Positions 1-8,332 of a stretch of DNA of 17,139 nt are shown here, piece after piece. The stretch is from Deltaproteobacteria bacterium. Lineage in GTDB: Bacteria > JAEEML01. A program made the position numbers and the translations under genes. Position 1 is the first letter of the stretch; each line of letters opens with the position of its first letter. The DNA lies in contig JAEEML010000032.1 in assembly GCA_016283195.1 (NCBI GenBank), forward strand, positions 1 through 17,139, given 5' to 3'. The notes under the pieces were generated by a model, which made no database searches, had not been told where the DNA came from, and saw only the letters and a list, made by a program, of their open reading frames with translations.

Positions 1-233
1 AAGATTACAAGCTCCTGCAACCCAATATGGTCTTTAAAATGGCCACCAACGATTACATGGGCGCCGGCGGTTCCGGTTTCGATATGCTGGAGCGCAATAC
101 CACCAGGCTCGATACTTCGGTTTCGCTGCGCGATGCCTTTGTGGAATTTTTGCAAGAAAAATGGGATATCGATCCCAAAGAATATACATCCGGCCTCGGC
201 GGCACCATAAAACGCATTCAAATGCAAAACTAA
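1..233 (+). CDS. 5'-nucleotidase, C-terminal end (partial)
   Basis: This is the last ~77 residues of a protein that begins before the window; reading starts at base 3 and ends at TAA 231-233. The segment VFKMATNDYMGAGGSGFDML matches the C-terminal domain of UshA/YfkN-type 5'-nucleotidases, where a 'hydrophobic-TNDF-x-GGDG-x-x-ML' stretch forms the nucleoside-binding part. It is followed by the usual 'RDAFVEFL' helix near the end. Family members are secreted metallophosphoesterases that strip phosphate from nucleotides in the periplasm or at the surface. The metal-binding N-terminal domain lies outside the window. The conserved GGDG Asp is Ser here (GGSG), a deviation from the family consensus as I know it. 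It ends 15 bases before the OB-fold lipoprotein gene and is probably co-transcribed with it. Family assignment is fairly secure; exact substrate is not. Confidence 0.72.
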   Translation, partial: DYKLLQPNMVFKMATNDYMGAGGSGFDMLERNTTRLDTSVSLRDAFVEFLQEKWDIDPKEYTSGLGGTIKRIQMQN

Positions 234-248
234 CACTAGAGGAAGGCC

Positions 249-1415
249 ATGAATTACAAGTACTTAGCTCTAGCATTTATAGCTTTTTCGGCTTTTGGCT
301 GCGGCCCTTGGAATAAAGCGCCAACCAATGAAGGCCTAGCCTATTTTGAAGTAACTTTCACCGACGGCACCAATATCGGCACTATTGATAATCCTGTAGA
401 AAAAGCCGATATTTATACTTTCTATGTGAATATAGCCGCCATGGATTACAACAAAGAGCTCATGAGCGATTACAACGGCAAAGTGGAAATAAAACCCCTG
501 GCCGCCACTTTGGAGAGTTATTCGCGCGTCACTTTGACAAACGGCCGCTATGATAATCTGGAAGTAAAATTGCGCTATGCGGCCGATGAAGAGGTTATTT
601 CGGTACATGAAGTTGAGGAGGTGCAGGAAGAGTTTAGCACGAGCTACCGCCCCACCGGCAAAGTCGGCGTGAGCCCGACAATTTACCTGCCTCATATCAG
701 CATTCAGCAAATACAGGGCACGCACAATAATAATGCCTCTAACGGCTTTTTGAGCCGTTTTGACCGCCGCAACCTCACCATCGGCCAATGGATGGTGGTA
801 ACAGCCGTTTTGGAAGGCGGCTTTTATGTGCATCAGCTGGGGGCCGAAGAATTTGGCGGTATGTATGTTTATTCCCACTCCACCCCCTTTGTTGATGATG
901 GCAACGATATTAAAGCGCTGGAAGTCGGTACTATTTTGGAAGAGCTCAATGCCTCAGTGCAGGAATTTTTCGGCTTTACCGAAATGAGTTTCCCAACTTA
1001 TACACTAGCCCGCACACCTGAAGGGCGGCCACTGATAGATGAAAGCCGTATTCCAGAGATTAAAGACATTACACAGTTTGTAATTAGCGGAAATAATGTT
1101 GAAATTGAAAAATACGAAGCTGAACTGGTAAAAATAGACAGCGGCATAGATGGCCGCACCGATATTGACATCGTCATAGATGATTTTGATGAGCATGAGC
1201 AAAGCTATATTGATTACAGCCAATACCCGCTTATGGTTAATGGCAACCCGATTATGACTTCTACCCTTTCCACCGCGCCGACTTTTAATCCTGTGGCCAA
1301 TAAAGGCCAAAAGGTAAAAAGCCTGACCGGTATATTGAAGCAGCATCGCGCTTCCCGTCCGTCCACTTGGATTATTGTTCCCCGCGATATTAAAGACATT
1401 GAACTGGCTAAATAA
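249..1415 (+). CDS. Lipoprotein with probable tandem OB-fold domains
   Basis: The 388-residue product starts at ATG 249, behind AGAGGAAGG (238-246). The N-terminus is a short hydrophobic signal ending in SAFGC, a slightly atypical lipobox with the lipidated Cys at 18, so it should be anchored in a membrane. Residues ~155-270 read like an OB-fold of the kind found in secreted nucleases: a GGFYVHQ strand, GGMYVYS, then 'ALEVGTILEELNASVQEFFGFTEM', which resembles the usual 'VGD-x-V-x-V-x-G-x-V-x-E-F-x-G-x-T-E' pattern (longer stretch at residues 223-246). Residues ~275-388 look like a second one, with YEAELVKIDSG and the closing pattern LTGIL...WIIVPRDIKDIE. The region 30-150 is not recognised. 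It sits between a 5'-nucleotidase and an outer-membrane barrel candidate, so a role in binding nucleic acid or nucleotides outside the cell is inferred. No catalytic motif is visible. Lipoprotein status is likely; OB-fold assignment is moderate and based on pattern reading only. Confidence 0.6.
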   Translation: MNYKYLALAFIAFSAFGCGPWNKAPTNEGLAYFEVTFTDGTNIGTIDNPVEKADIYTFYVNIAAMDYNKELMSDYNGKVEIKPLAATLESYSRVTLTNGRYDNLEVKLRYAADEEVISVHEVEEVQEEFSTSYRPTGKVGVSPTIYLPHISIQQIQGTHNNNASNGFLSRFDRRNLTIGQWMVVTAVLEGGFYVHQLGAEEFGGMYVYSHSTPFVDDGNDIKALEVGTILEELNASVQEFFGFTEMSFPTYTLARTPEGRPLIDESRIPEIKDITQFVISGNNVEIEKYEAELVKIDSGIDGRTDIDIVIDDFDEHEQSYIDYSQYPLMVNGNPIMTSTLSTAPTFNPVANKGQKVKSLTGILKQHRASRPSTWIIVPRDIKDIELAK

Positions 1416-1416
1416 T

Positions 1417-1421
1417 GGAGG
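1417..1421 (+). promoter_or_regulatory. Shine-Dalgarno deciding the barrel-protein start
   Basis: GGAGG lies 5 bases before ATG 1427. An in-frame ATG also exists at 1415, overlapping the TAA of the previous gene, but it has no Shine-Dalgarno and would put four extra residues ahead of the signal peptide. ATG 1427 is therefore preferred. Confidence 0.75.
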
Positions 1422-1426
1422 TTCTG

Positions 1427-3325
1427 ATGAAACGTTTAGCCCTAGTACTGATCTTTTGTCTGGCATCTACTACAACAGTTAGAGCCCAAGAAGCCACCAC
1501 GGAACCGCAACAAAACACCGATTCCGCCACAGAAGCTACCAATGCAGCAGCACCGGAAGCTCCGGCCCCGGTAGCACTGGCCGCACCAACCCCGGAAAGC
1601 GCTGCTGCCCAAGAGGAGCCAAAAATTTCGCTCTCCAAAGGCGAACTGGAAGCCCTGGTGCAACAAATGGTGGCCGCGGAACTCGCTAAGCGGCCAGAAG
1701 CCGAAAAGGCTGCTAAAGAGCCAGCTGCTGTCAGCCCGGAATTGGCCAAAGCCGATAGCCAAAGCGATGTGGCCCCGGAACACAAAGCCATAAACGACAC
1801 CCGCGACGACATGGTAGGCCTCATTTTGCCGGAAATAAGCAAAACCGGCATCACCTTTGTCATGGGTGACGACAACCTCCGTGATAACAGCCAATATTCG
1901 GTGGCCTGGGATATCGGCCAGCGCCCGGAATATGAAGATTTTTTTGAGAGAATCTATGGTTACTCCAACACCACCTCGGCATCCACCCGCCTCTCCGTTT
2001 ATCACGAAGAGGTTTCGCCGTTTAACCCGCATCTCTCGGCCCGCATGGCACTAAATTTTAAAATGGTAAATAAAATGGACAACATAGATGACAGTCTCTC
2101 CACCGCCATCTATGAAGACCAGTCCTATATCGACTTACAATACAAAAAGCCCGGCTCCCATTTGGTAAAACTCACCCTCTATCCCTATAACGCCGATTCT
2201 ATTGCCATCGGTTATATGCGTGGCCTGCGTTGGGGTAGCCGCGATGCCTATCCGCAAATCAGCCGCAGCACTGCCGTCCCCGGCTTCCAGCTCCTCTATG
2301 GCTATAACAATATAGTAAACGCCTATGTGGCTTTAAAGACCCATGCTCAAGAAATTAAAGATAAATTAAATACCGAATTTGTCCCTAAAGAAACCACGGT
2401 GAGCCTCTTTGCCGGTGTCTCCATGAAGCTCAAAAACGGCCTCTCCGGCCACTTGCAATTTGCCTTTATCGATAAGGGCGAAAACGCCAAAATCGATGAT
2501 TCCCTGTTGGGCGAGCGCGACAAAGACGACCAAATTTATTCCTATGGCGTTGATGCTTTCGTGCAATATGAATACGGCTCTGCCATCGGCGACCCGCTGG
2601 GCATTAATGCCTATACCAACCGGCAATGGATTTCCCCAGATTACACCAGCAACATGGCTTTTAGAGCCCGCTTGGAGTACATCTTTGCCATTCAGCGTCT
2701 GATGAATGCCGATTATCTAAAAGATGTTACACCCATCACCGCCCTCTACCCGGCTCACGGCCTTGGCGGCGAAGTGGCCTTCCGCTATAGCAATTTCCGC
2801 CTCTTTGGCCTCGCTTCCATGCGCACCCTCTCCTTTCTCACCTTTGATTCTCCCGGTGTGAATCCCTTTGAAACCATGGCTTCCGACTCCACCAACCGCC
2901 CGGAAACCACCCTTTCACTCCACGCCGATTACAAGGTCAAAATGTTCTGGTTTGGCCTTGGTCTTGCTTACAAAATCCCGGCTACTTACACCATCAAAGA
3001 CGCCAGCGGCCAGGAAATTGTCACCGTGGTTAAAGACCGCATCACTTCCGACACCATCTCCTACGCCTTTGACCGCACTCGCGAAGTTCTGCCGGCCGGC
3101 CAAAAAGCCAAAAATATGTGGCTCATAAAAGCCGATATTAAAGCCCAGATTACCAAATCGGTAAGCGCCGGTATTGAATACTCCTTCACCCGCGATCCAA
3201 ATAGAGCCAAACTGGTTGAGAAGGTGGTCAACGGTGTGGGCACCGGCCTCTTTGTCTCCGATTGGGACAACGAAAAAGTGCAAAACGCACACTCCCTGGT
3301 GCTCACTGTCGATGGCCGTTTCTAA
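1427..3325 (+). CDS. Outer-membrane beta-barrel protein (porin-like), function unknown
   Basis: The 632-residue product begins MKRLALVLIFCLASTTTVRA-QE, a clean Sec signal with probable cleavage after residue 20. Residues ~21-75 are an Ala/Pro/Glu-rich low-complexity linker. Residues ~65-100 could form a short helix (KGELEALVQQMVAAELAKR). From ~110 onward the sequence alternates polar and hydrophobic/aromatic residues in many short strands, and the protein ends LVLTVDGRF. A terminal Phe with hydrophobics at alternate positions fits a BAM-recognised barrel signal. The N-terminal layout (acidic linker plus helix, then barrel) resembles porins with a periplasmic segment, but I do not recognise a named family. 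It lies 11 bases after the OB-fold lipoprotein gene, so the two are probably translated from one message and may act together at the outer membrane. There is no downstream terminator I can see. Confidence 0.68.
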   Translation: MKRLALVLIFCLASTTTVRAQEATTEPQQNTDSATEATNAAAPEAPAPVALAAPTPESAAAQEEPKISLSKGELEALVQQMVAAELAKRPEAEKAAKEPAAVSPELAKADSQSDVAPEHKAINDTRDDMVGLILPEISKTGITFVMGDDNLRDNSQYSVAWDIGQRPEYEDFFERIYGYSNTTSASTRLSVYHEEVSPFNPHLSARMALNFKMVNKMDNIDDSLSTAIYEDQSYIDLQYKKPGSHLVKLTLYPYNADSIAIGYMRGLRWGSRDAYPQISRSTAVPGFQLLYGYNNIVNAYVALKTHAQEIKDKLNTEFVPKETTVSLFAGVSMKLKNGLSGHLQFAFIDKGENAKIDDSLLGERDKDDQIYSYGVDAFVQYEYGSAIGDPLGINAYTNRQWISPDYTSNMAFRARLEYIFAIQRLMNADYLKDVTPITALYPAHGLGGEVAFRYSNFRLFGLASMRTLSFLTFDSPGVNPFETMASDSTNRPETTLSLHADYKVKMFWFGLGLAYKIPATYTIKDASGQEIVTVVKDRITSDTISYAFDRTREVLPAGQKAKNMWLIKADIKAQITKSVSAGIEYSFTRDPNRAKLVEKVVNGVGTGLFVSDWDNEKVQNAHSLVLTVDGRF

Positions 3326-3492
3326 GCTCACCGGCTAACCGATTCTCCCATTTTTCCCTCACACTCTGACCACCAAGTCCATTTTTGCCGCCAAGCGCCA
3401 AGCTAAAAAAGCGCACCGCAAAAAGTGTGGCTTATGCCTGCCAATCTGTGTTAGAAGCCTTGGGGCTCAGAACCACGAGATGGCCCTATGGT

Positions 3493-3498
3493 GAGAGG
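3493..3498 (+). promoter_or_regulatory. Shine-Dalgarno supporting GTG start of thioredoxin gene
   Basis: GAGAGG lies 9 bases before GTG 3508. The frame stays open upstream to a TTG at 3385 and a GTG at 3427, but neither has a Shine-Dalgarno, and the extra residues do not look like a signal or family sequence. The GTG places a single membrane anchor right at the N-terminus, as expected for this family. Confidence 0.55.
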
Positions 3499-3507
3499 TG
3501 CGGGAAA

Positions 3508-4080
3508 GTGCCGGATAAAATTCCATATTATCTTAAATTTATTGTGCTTTTGCTGGTAATAGCCGCTGCTTCCTTTATTACAGGCACAAGGCGAGCACAA
3601 AAAGCAGAAATATCTATTCTCATCGGCGAGCGCATTTTAGCTCCAGAGCCCATCACCGCCCCTTTAAGCTTAGGCACAATATATGATGAATCCGGCAATG
3701 TATGGCAACCAGCCTGGCCGGCCGATAAACCGATATTATTACACTTTTGGGCCAGCTGGTGCCCGACCTGCCGGCGCGAATTAAGGGATTTAAGCGCCCT
3801 GGCCTCCATTATGCAAAATGAATTACAGGTAATAACCGTGAGCGTAGATAGCAATCCCATGGCGCTTATGGCCTTTTTGCAGGAAGATCCGCAAGTGCTG
3901 CCGGTTCTGCGCGACCCGGACGGAAGTTATGCCAAAATTTCCGCAGAAAATGGCTTGCCAGTCACCTATCTGCTGGATATTAACGGCAATTTGTGTTACC
4001 GCTTTAACGGAGCCAAAGCCTGGACGGCCCCCCATGCCGTGGCCAGGCTGGAAGAGATGCTCCATAAGGATAAGCCATGA
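3508..4080 (+). CDS. Membrane-anchored TlpA/ResA-like thioredoxin
   Basis: The 190-residue product starts at GTG 3508. Residues ~8-27 (FIVLLLVIAAASFITG) form one membrane anchor, after which the protein would face the periplasm. The thioredoxin fold follows: LLHFWASWCPTCRREL carries the redox pair Cys85-Pro-Thr-Cys88. VITVSVDSN, a charged helix, and GLPVTYLLDINGNL with the cis-Pro of the fold come next, then a final helix. This is the TlpA/ResA/DsbE type, which reduces disulfides of exported proteins or apocytochromes using electrons from an inner-membrane donor; no such donor or cytochrome gene is in the window. The stop codon overlaps the next start (ATGA at 4077-4080), so translation of the two genes is coupled. 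Fold and active site are secure; the partner is unknown and the start codon is a best guess. Confidence 0.82.
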   Translation: MPDKIPYYLKFIVLLLVIAAASFITGTRRAQKAEISILIGERILAPEPITAPLSLGTIYDESGNVWQPAWPADKPILLHFWASWCPTCRRELRDLSALASIMQNELQVITVSVDSNPMALMAFLQEDPQVLPVLRDPDGSYAKISAENGLPVTYLLDINGNLCYRFNGAKAWTAPHAVARLEEMLHKDKP

Positions 4081-5108
4081 ATAATTATGCATTAAAAGCT
4101 CAGAAATACCTGGTAGATGCTCTTTTAAGCGGCCAGAATATTCTCCTTACCGGCCAGTTTGCCCCCTGCTGGCAGTGGGCGGTAGCCGCCTTAAAATATC
4201 ACCATGCCGCCGTGCGCGCCCCGGCCGAAAAGCTGCCCGAGCGCTGGCGCCAGGTTACTGTAAACAATGTTGTCGAAATAGCTAAAGAGCGCCTTTTTAT
4301 TGACTTTTCTGCCGATTTTGCCAGCATCCCCACCATCGCTACCGCCACTGCCGGGGCGCTTTTGTGGCTGCCGGCCGCCACCATCAGCCAGGCGCTCATC
4401 CGCTATGAGCTATTTTCCGGCGCAGAAAACTCCATGATGCTGGTGCCGGCCGGCTTAAGTGCTGTAGCCATAGTCAAAAATGATGGCCGCGCCCCATATA
4501 TAGCCGAGGTGGACACCATTAATCTGGCCGATACTGTCTATAAGCCCTGCCCGCTCCTCTTTGATAGCCCGCTAGAGCCGGAAGCTCCCCCAAAACGGGC
4601 GGCGGCGGCCCCGCTTATTACCGAGCCGGCGGCGCCTACTCCGCTAAACACTCAGGCGGCGGCCATAGCCGAAACACTGGCCGAGTTTGAAGAACTGGCC
4701 GCTGATGAATTGCCGGAAGAAGATGAGGATTTTGCCGGCGATGACGATTTGACGGAAGAGGAAGGCAACTTTGACCCCGGCTGGGAGCTCGATATGCTCA
4801 TGGCGAGCGGCGCTGTGGCTCCCAGCCAGAGCATAGAAAGCGCAGATGCTAGCGATATGGCCGCCTCTTACCGCCTGGGGCCGCCGCCCAAGCCGCTTTC
4901 AATGATTGATGCCGAGCGCGCCGCCAAACCGGGCAATGTCGTGTTGCCGCCGCCGCCCGTGACCCCGGCCACTGAGGCAGTGAAAGACTCTTTTGAGCGC
5001 CAATTTGGGCCCGGTGCCAATAGCGGCCAGACTAGTACCGCCAACCCAAGAGCCAACCTGCCACGCTCTTTTCAAGCTGTCTTAGCTGAGCGTCAAAAAC
5101 GCCGCTAA
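4077..5108 (+). CDS. CpaF-like secretion ATPase remnant lacking Walker A, with acidic/proline-rich tail
   Basis: The 343-residue product starts at ATG 4077, overlapping the thioredoxin stop by four bases. Residues ~8-146 resemble the C-terminal ATPase domain of CpaF/TadA-type secretion ATPases in outline. NILLTGQFAPCWQWAVAAL (21-39) sits where 'NILISGGTGSGKTTLLNAL' would be, but Gly-Lys-Thr is gone. Later come an Ala/Thr segment, a helix SQALIRYEL (104-112) and a strand pair 'AVAIVKNDGRAPYIAEV' matching 'DLIVQxxRxxDGxRxVxxIxEV'. The P-loop Lys is missing and no Walker B is apparent, so it should not hydrolyse ATP. Residues ~165-343 are low complexity: Ala/Pro-rich, then strongly acidic (EELPEEDEDFAGDDD-like at 205-230), then a PPPP stretch, ending basic (AERQKRR). 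No signal or membrane segment is visible, so it is cytoplasmic. The distant relationship is my inference; an unrelated hypothetical protein is the alternative. Confidence 0.6.
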   Translation: MNNYALKAQKYLVDALLSGQNILLTGQFAPCWQWAVAALKYHHAAVRAPAEKLPERWRQVTVNNVVEIAKERLFIDFSADFASIPTIATATAGALLWLPAATISQALIRYELFSGAENSMMLVPAGLSAVAIVKNDGRAPYIAEVDTINLADTVYKPCPLLFDSPLEPEAPPKRAAAAPLITEPAAPTPLNTQAAAIAETLAEFEELAADELPEEDEDFAGDDDLTEEEGNFDPGWELDMLMASGAVAPSQSIESADASDMAASYRLGPPPKPLSMIDAERAAKPGNVVLPPPPVTPATEAVKDSFERQFGPGANSGQTSTANPRANLPRSFQAVLAERQKRR

Positions 5109-5133
5109 AATACATTAAACGAGGTCTAAAAAT

Positions 5134-6645
5134 ATGGAACAAACTAAGGAAAACACTACCGAAGAATCGGTAGTCGCCAAAATATTTAATGAAGTCTGCG
5201 AGCCCTTTATTAACCTGATCGATGCGCCCCGCGCCCTCTGGGGCGTCAACCTGGCCTACTTTTTGGAGGGGCTCGCCTATTTTGGTATTTTAGGCTATCT
5301 CGCCATGTTCTTTAATGAATTTATTGGCCTTTCCGAAACAGAAGCCAGCCCGATGCTGGGTTTTCTCACCGGCGGCATCACCCTATCTATGTTTTTCTTT
5401 GGCAGCCTGACCGACCGCTTTGGCGTGCGGCGCACCATGCTGGTCTCGCTGGCTCTCCTATTTATCGGCCGGGCCATACTAGCCTTTTCCGGTTATATGG
5501 GCTCTATTTTCGGGGCCGATTTTCTCGGTCTTTGGCAGAGTGCCCACTGGACTTCCATCGGCGGCATTATATTTGTCATTTTGGGCTATGGTATGTTCAT
5601 GCCGGCCTCTTATGCCGCCGTTAAAGAGTTCACCAGCGAGAAAAATGCCGCCATGGGCTACGCCATGCTCTATGCTCTCTCCAACCTGGGCGGCTGGCTG
5701 CCCACCTTCTTTCCACCGCTCAGGAAAGTCATCGGCATGAATGGCGTCATCGCCTTTTTGGCCGGCGTCACTCTTTTAGCTTTTTTCCTCACCTCTTTTA
5801 TCCTTTCACCAAAGACAGTAAAAGAAGCCAAAGCTCAGGCCGAAAAAGAGCGCGAAGCCGAAAAAGCCGCTACTGCTAAAGATGGCACCGCCGGCCAGGA
5901 AGAAAATAAAGAAGAAGAGGTTTCTGCGAAAATCGATTGGAATGCCGAATATGTTACCATATTCAGCCATAATGTCTCCATTCGGTTTCTTCCTTTACGG
6001 ATTAGAATGCTAATTATATGGTTCGTAAATCACCCGCTGGCCGACTGGCGCTTTTCCTTCTTTATCTTTTGCCTCATCCCCGTGCAAACGCTCTTTGCCC
6101 ACAACTGGCTCACCCTGCCGCAATATGTGGAGCGGGCTTTCCATGGTGGCGTAGTGGGCGAGAATTTTGAAGTGGCGGTTAATTTTAATCCGCTCTTAAT
6201 CTTTATTTTGGTGCCGATTATTGCCGCCCTCACCCAAAAGGCCAATGTCTATCGCATAATGGTTATCGGCACTGCTGTCATGGCCGCGCCCACCTTTATT
6301 TTGGCTCTCGGCCCAACGGTGCCCCATTTGGTGCTTTATTTGGTACTAATGACCATCGGCGAAGCTCTCTGGCAACCGCGCTTTTTGCAACTGGCGGCCG
6401 AAATGGCGCCCAAGGGACGCACCGGCGCCTATATGGGCGTGGCCCAATTGCCCTGGTTTTTAACCAAGATCATAACTGCCCTTTATGCCGGCTATTTTCT
6501 CAAAGAATATTGCCCCAAAGAAGGCGAGCTACACACCGAAACCATGTGGTTAATCTATGGCTTTATCGCCATCTCTTCAACGGTCATGCTCATTTTGGCA
6601 AAGCCCTTTTTAGCCAAAAAACTGGCCAAAAAAGCGGCTAATTAA
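5134..6645 (+). CDS. MFS transporter, POT/PTR-like
   Basis: The 503-residue product starts at ATG 5134, 9 bases after GAGG (5121-5124). After a ~35-residue charged N-terminus come many hydrophobic helices. SLTDRFGVRRTML after the second helix (~residues 95-107) matches major facilitator motif A (G-x-x-x-D-R-x-G-R-R). A long Glu/Lys/Ala-rich cytoplasmic loop (~230-285) separates the two halves. The second half contains TIGEALWQPRFLQLAAEMAPKGRTGAYMG-like sequence (~405-433), whose 'GE-x-L-x-x-P...AP...G-x-x-MG' pattern is typical of proton-dependent oligopeptide transporters, so peptides are a possible substrate. The N-terminal POT signature is not evident, so this is family-level only. The gene follows the Walker A-less protein by 25 bases and may be in the same operon. 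Its last codons (KAAN-stop) lie in the left copy of the 19-bp direct repeat. Confidence 0.85.
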   Translation: MEQTKENTTEESVVAKIFNEVCEPFINLIDAPRALWGVNLAYFLEGLAYFGILGYLAMFFNEFIGLSETEASPMLGFLTGGITLSMFFFGSLTDRFGVRRTMLVSLALLFIGRAILAFSGYMGSIFGADFLGLWQSAHWTSIGGIIFVILGYGMFMPASYAAVKEFTSEKNAAMGYAMLYALSNLGGWLPTFFPPLRKVIGMNGVIAFLAGVTLLAFFLTSFILSPKTVKEAKAQAEKEREAEKAATAKDGTAGQEENKEEEVSAKIDWNAEYVTIFSHNVSIRFLPLRIRMLIIWFVNHPLADWRFSFFIFCLIPVQTLFAHNWLTLPQYVERAFHGGVVGENFEVAVNFNPLLIFILVPIIAALTQKANVYRIMVIGTAVMAAPTFILALGPTVPHLVLYLVLMTIGEALWQPRFLQLAAEMAPKGRTGAYMGVAQLPWFLTKIITALYAGYFLKEYCPKEGELHTETMWLIYGFIAISSTVMLILAKPFLAKKLAKKAAN

Positions 6646-6647
6646 GG
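6629..6647 (+). repeat. 19-bp direct repeat, left copy
   Basis: AAAAAGCGGCTAATTAAGG here is identical to bases 8452-8470, in the same orientation. This copy encodes the last residues of the MFS transporter and its stop codon. It marks the left edge of the segment carrying the AAA/nuclease gene. Confidence 0.85.
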
Positions 6648-6713
6648 GTCTTAGAAATCCGCTACTTGTGGGGTGATGAAAAATGAAAATGGTGAGGCTG
6701 GCAGTAGCGGCGC

Positions 6714-8294
6714 TTACACCACCGCTTCAAAAATTCTCTTGCCGCCTATTTCGAGGCACTTTGTCCCCGGCTCTTTGTTTTTGTTAAAGCAAAAACTCAC
6801 CAGGTAGCCCTTTGCGGCGTGGAAATAGTCTAAATAGCCGGCAATCTGTTCCTCGCCGCGCTCATTGTAACTAGATCCGCGCCAAATTTTGAGTTCAATG
6901 ATGTATTGGTGGCCGAGATAGTCGATGATAACATCGGTGCGTGTTTCGTCGCGCGTTTCGGCTTCAATATAATAATTGCCGACGCCGTTAATAATGGGCT
7001 TTAGATAGAGCAAAAAGAGTTTGCGGCCCATTTTTTCAACAAAAGCATCATCATTATGGCCATAAATATCATTAAAATGCACGGCAAAACGGCTGAGGAG
7101 ATGCTCCATATCAATTTGGCCATCTTTGATAAACTGGTTTTTGTCAATGGAACCCAATGAAAAAATTTCGTCCATCTGATCTCTAGCCAGAAAATAGTTA
7201 TAAAGCCATGTTTCAAACAGGCGATTGGCCACAGCCAGTTTGCCGTTATTGTTCTTGATAAATCCGAACATAGTGGCCATATCCATCGTGCACTCGCTGA
7301 CATTATAATAGAGCTTTTTGCCCTGATATAATGCGCTATATAACATTTGATATAGTTCAGGAAAATCATCTAATTTCTTTGTAAAATCATCAAATAAAGT
7401 ATTCTTTTCACTTAATAAGAGCCGCACCGCCTCCAAAAAGCCCTCTTTATCCCAGAAGAGCTTCTTTTCATCCAAAATCTGGCAGAGCCGCGAGACCAAA
7501 AAGGGATATCCGGAAGTATAGGCAAAAATAAGTGCGCCCATCTCGTCCGGGTTTAAACATTCCACTTCGGGAATTTCTGGGTGATCAGCTTTATATTCGG
7601 CCAGCATAGCGGCGATACCAGCAGCCGGAAGGGCCAAATCGACATCAAAACGGGCGGCGATATTCCAGGGGCTGTTATATTGGTGCTCCGCTTCGGAGCG
7701 CATTTTCAGCTTAAGATTCTTTATATCGTAAACTCCGGCCAAAATGACGGATTGGAAGGTAGGACGTGTGACCCGGCTGAGAAATCTTTCTCTCAGAAGG
7801 CCAAGAAATTTGATAAAAACCGGAAAATTACCGGCCTGATCCACTTCGTCGATAATAAGAACGATGGGCTTTTCGGAAAACTTATTTATTTTGGAAATAA
7901 GGACAGAAAGCCTATCGGCAATAAGTTCTCCCTGGGCGGAATTCAGGCTCTCTTGTATGATCTCATGTGTGCTGGGAGATAGATTGTCCACTTCCTTAAA
8001 ATCAATGCAGTCAGCGAGAAGCTGGATAAAACTATATCCAAGGCGTTCTAAGCTTTCAAAGGCACTGTCAGGAAGCCCTTCAAAGCTGATGGAGAAGACG
8101 CAATAATCGGCATCGAGTCTCTTCTTGAGCTGATATAGCGTTGTTGTTTTGCCATACTGCCGCCCGGCGTTAATACAAAAATAATCGCCGCGCTCCACCA
8201 TCCCCGCGATGATTTCTACTCGCTCGCTGATGTCCACCATGTAATGCTTATCGGGATAACAGGTGCCGGTAATATTAAAGCGTTTTTTGTGCAT
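6714..8294 (-). CDS. AAA-like ATPase fused to PD-(D/E)XK nuclease domain
   Basis: The 526-residue product starts at ATG 8294, with GAGGG (complement of 8304-8308) 9 bases upstream. The N-terminal half is a STAND/archaeal-type ATPase: an N-terminal ITGTCYPDKHYMVDIS lead-in, Walker A GRQYGKTT (44-51, Lys49) and Walker B IVLIIDEVD (144-152, Asp149/Glu150). A winged-helix-like region lies in the middle (~290-360). The C-terminus has a PD-(D/E)XK core, Asp454 in TDVIIDYLG and Glu467-Leu-Lys469 in YIIELKIW, followed by a helix with EEQIAGYLDY. This is the AAA-ATPase_like plus PDDEXK_9 architecture, a family often present in many copies per genome with no firmly established function; defence or mobile-element roles are proposed. 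All key residues are intact, so it looks active. It is the only gene between the 19-bp repeats. Confidence 0.88.
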   Translation of the reverse strand: MHKKRFNITGTCYPDKHYMVDISERVEIIAGMVERGDYFCINAGRQYGKTTTLYQLKKRLDADYCVFSISFEGLPDSAFESLERLGYSFIQLLADCIDFKEVDNLSPSTHEIIQESLNSAQGELIADRLSVLISKINKFSEKPIVLIIDEVDQAGNFPVFIKFLGLLRERFLSRVTRPTFQSVILAGVYDIKNLKLKMRSEAEHQYNSPWNIAARFDVDLALPAAGIAAMLAEYKADHPEIPEVECLNPDEMGALIFAYTSGYPFLVSRLCQILDEKKLFWDKEGFLEAVRLLLSEKNTLFDDFTKKLDDFPELYQMLYSALYQGKKLYYNVSECTMDMATMFGFIKNNNGKLAVANRLFETWLYNYFLARDQMDEIFSLGSIDKNQFIKDGQIDMEHLLSRFAVHFNDIYGHNDDAFVEKMGRKLFLLYLKPIINGVGNYYIEAETRDETRTDVIIDYLGHQYIIELKIWRGSSYNERGEEQIAGYLDYFHAAKGYLVSFCFNKNKEPGTKCLEIGGKRIFEAVV

Positions 8295-8332
8295 GGCTAT
8301 AAACCCTCAAAACGGCAACAAAACACGGCCCT

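Noticed and set aside
336-878. Long minus-strand ORF opposite the OB-fold lipoprotein gene
   Set aside because: Shadow of the plus-strand gene; no ribosome-binding site, and composition is that of a complement. Similar antisense frames at 1442-2032 and 13648-14070 were rejected for the same reason.
3385-3507. Longer N-terminus for the thioredoxin gene (TTG 3385 or GTG 3427)
   Set aside because: Neither start has a Shine-Dalgarno, and the added residues are not a signal or family sequence; GTG 3508 has GAGAGG at good spacing directly before the membrane anchor.
6646-6713. Intrinsic terminator between the MFS and AAA genes
   Set aside because: AGCGG...CCGCT around 6633-6663 can pair over a few bases, but there is a bulge and no U-tract, so it was not called as a terminator.
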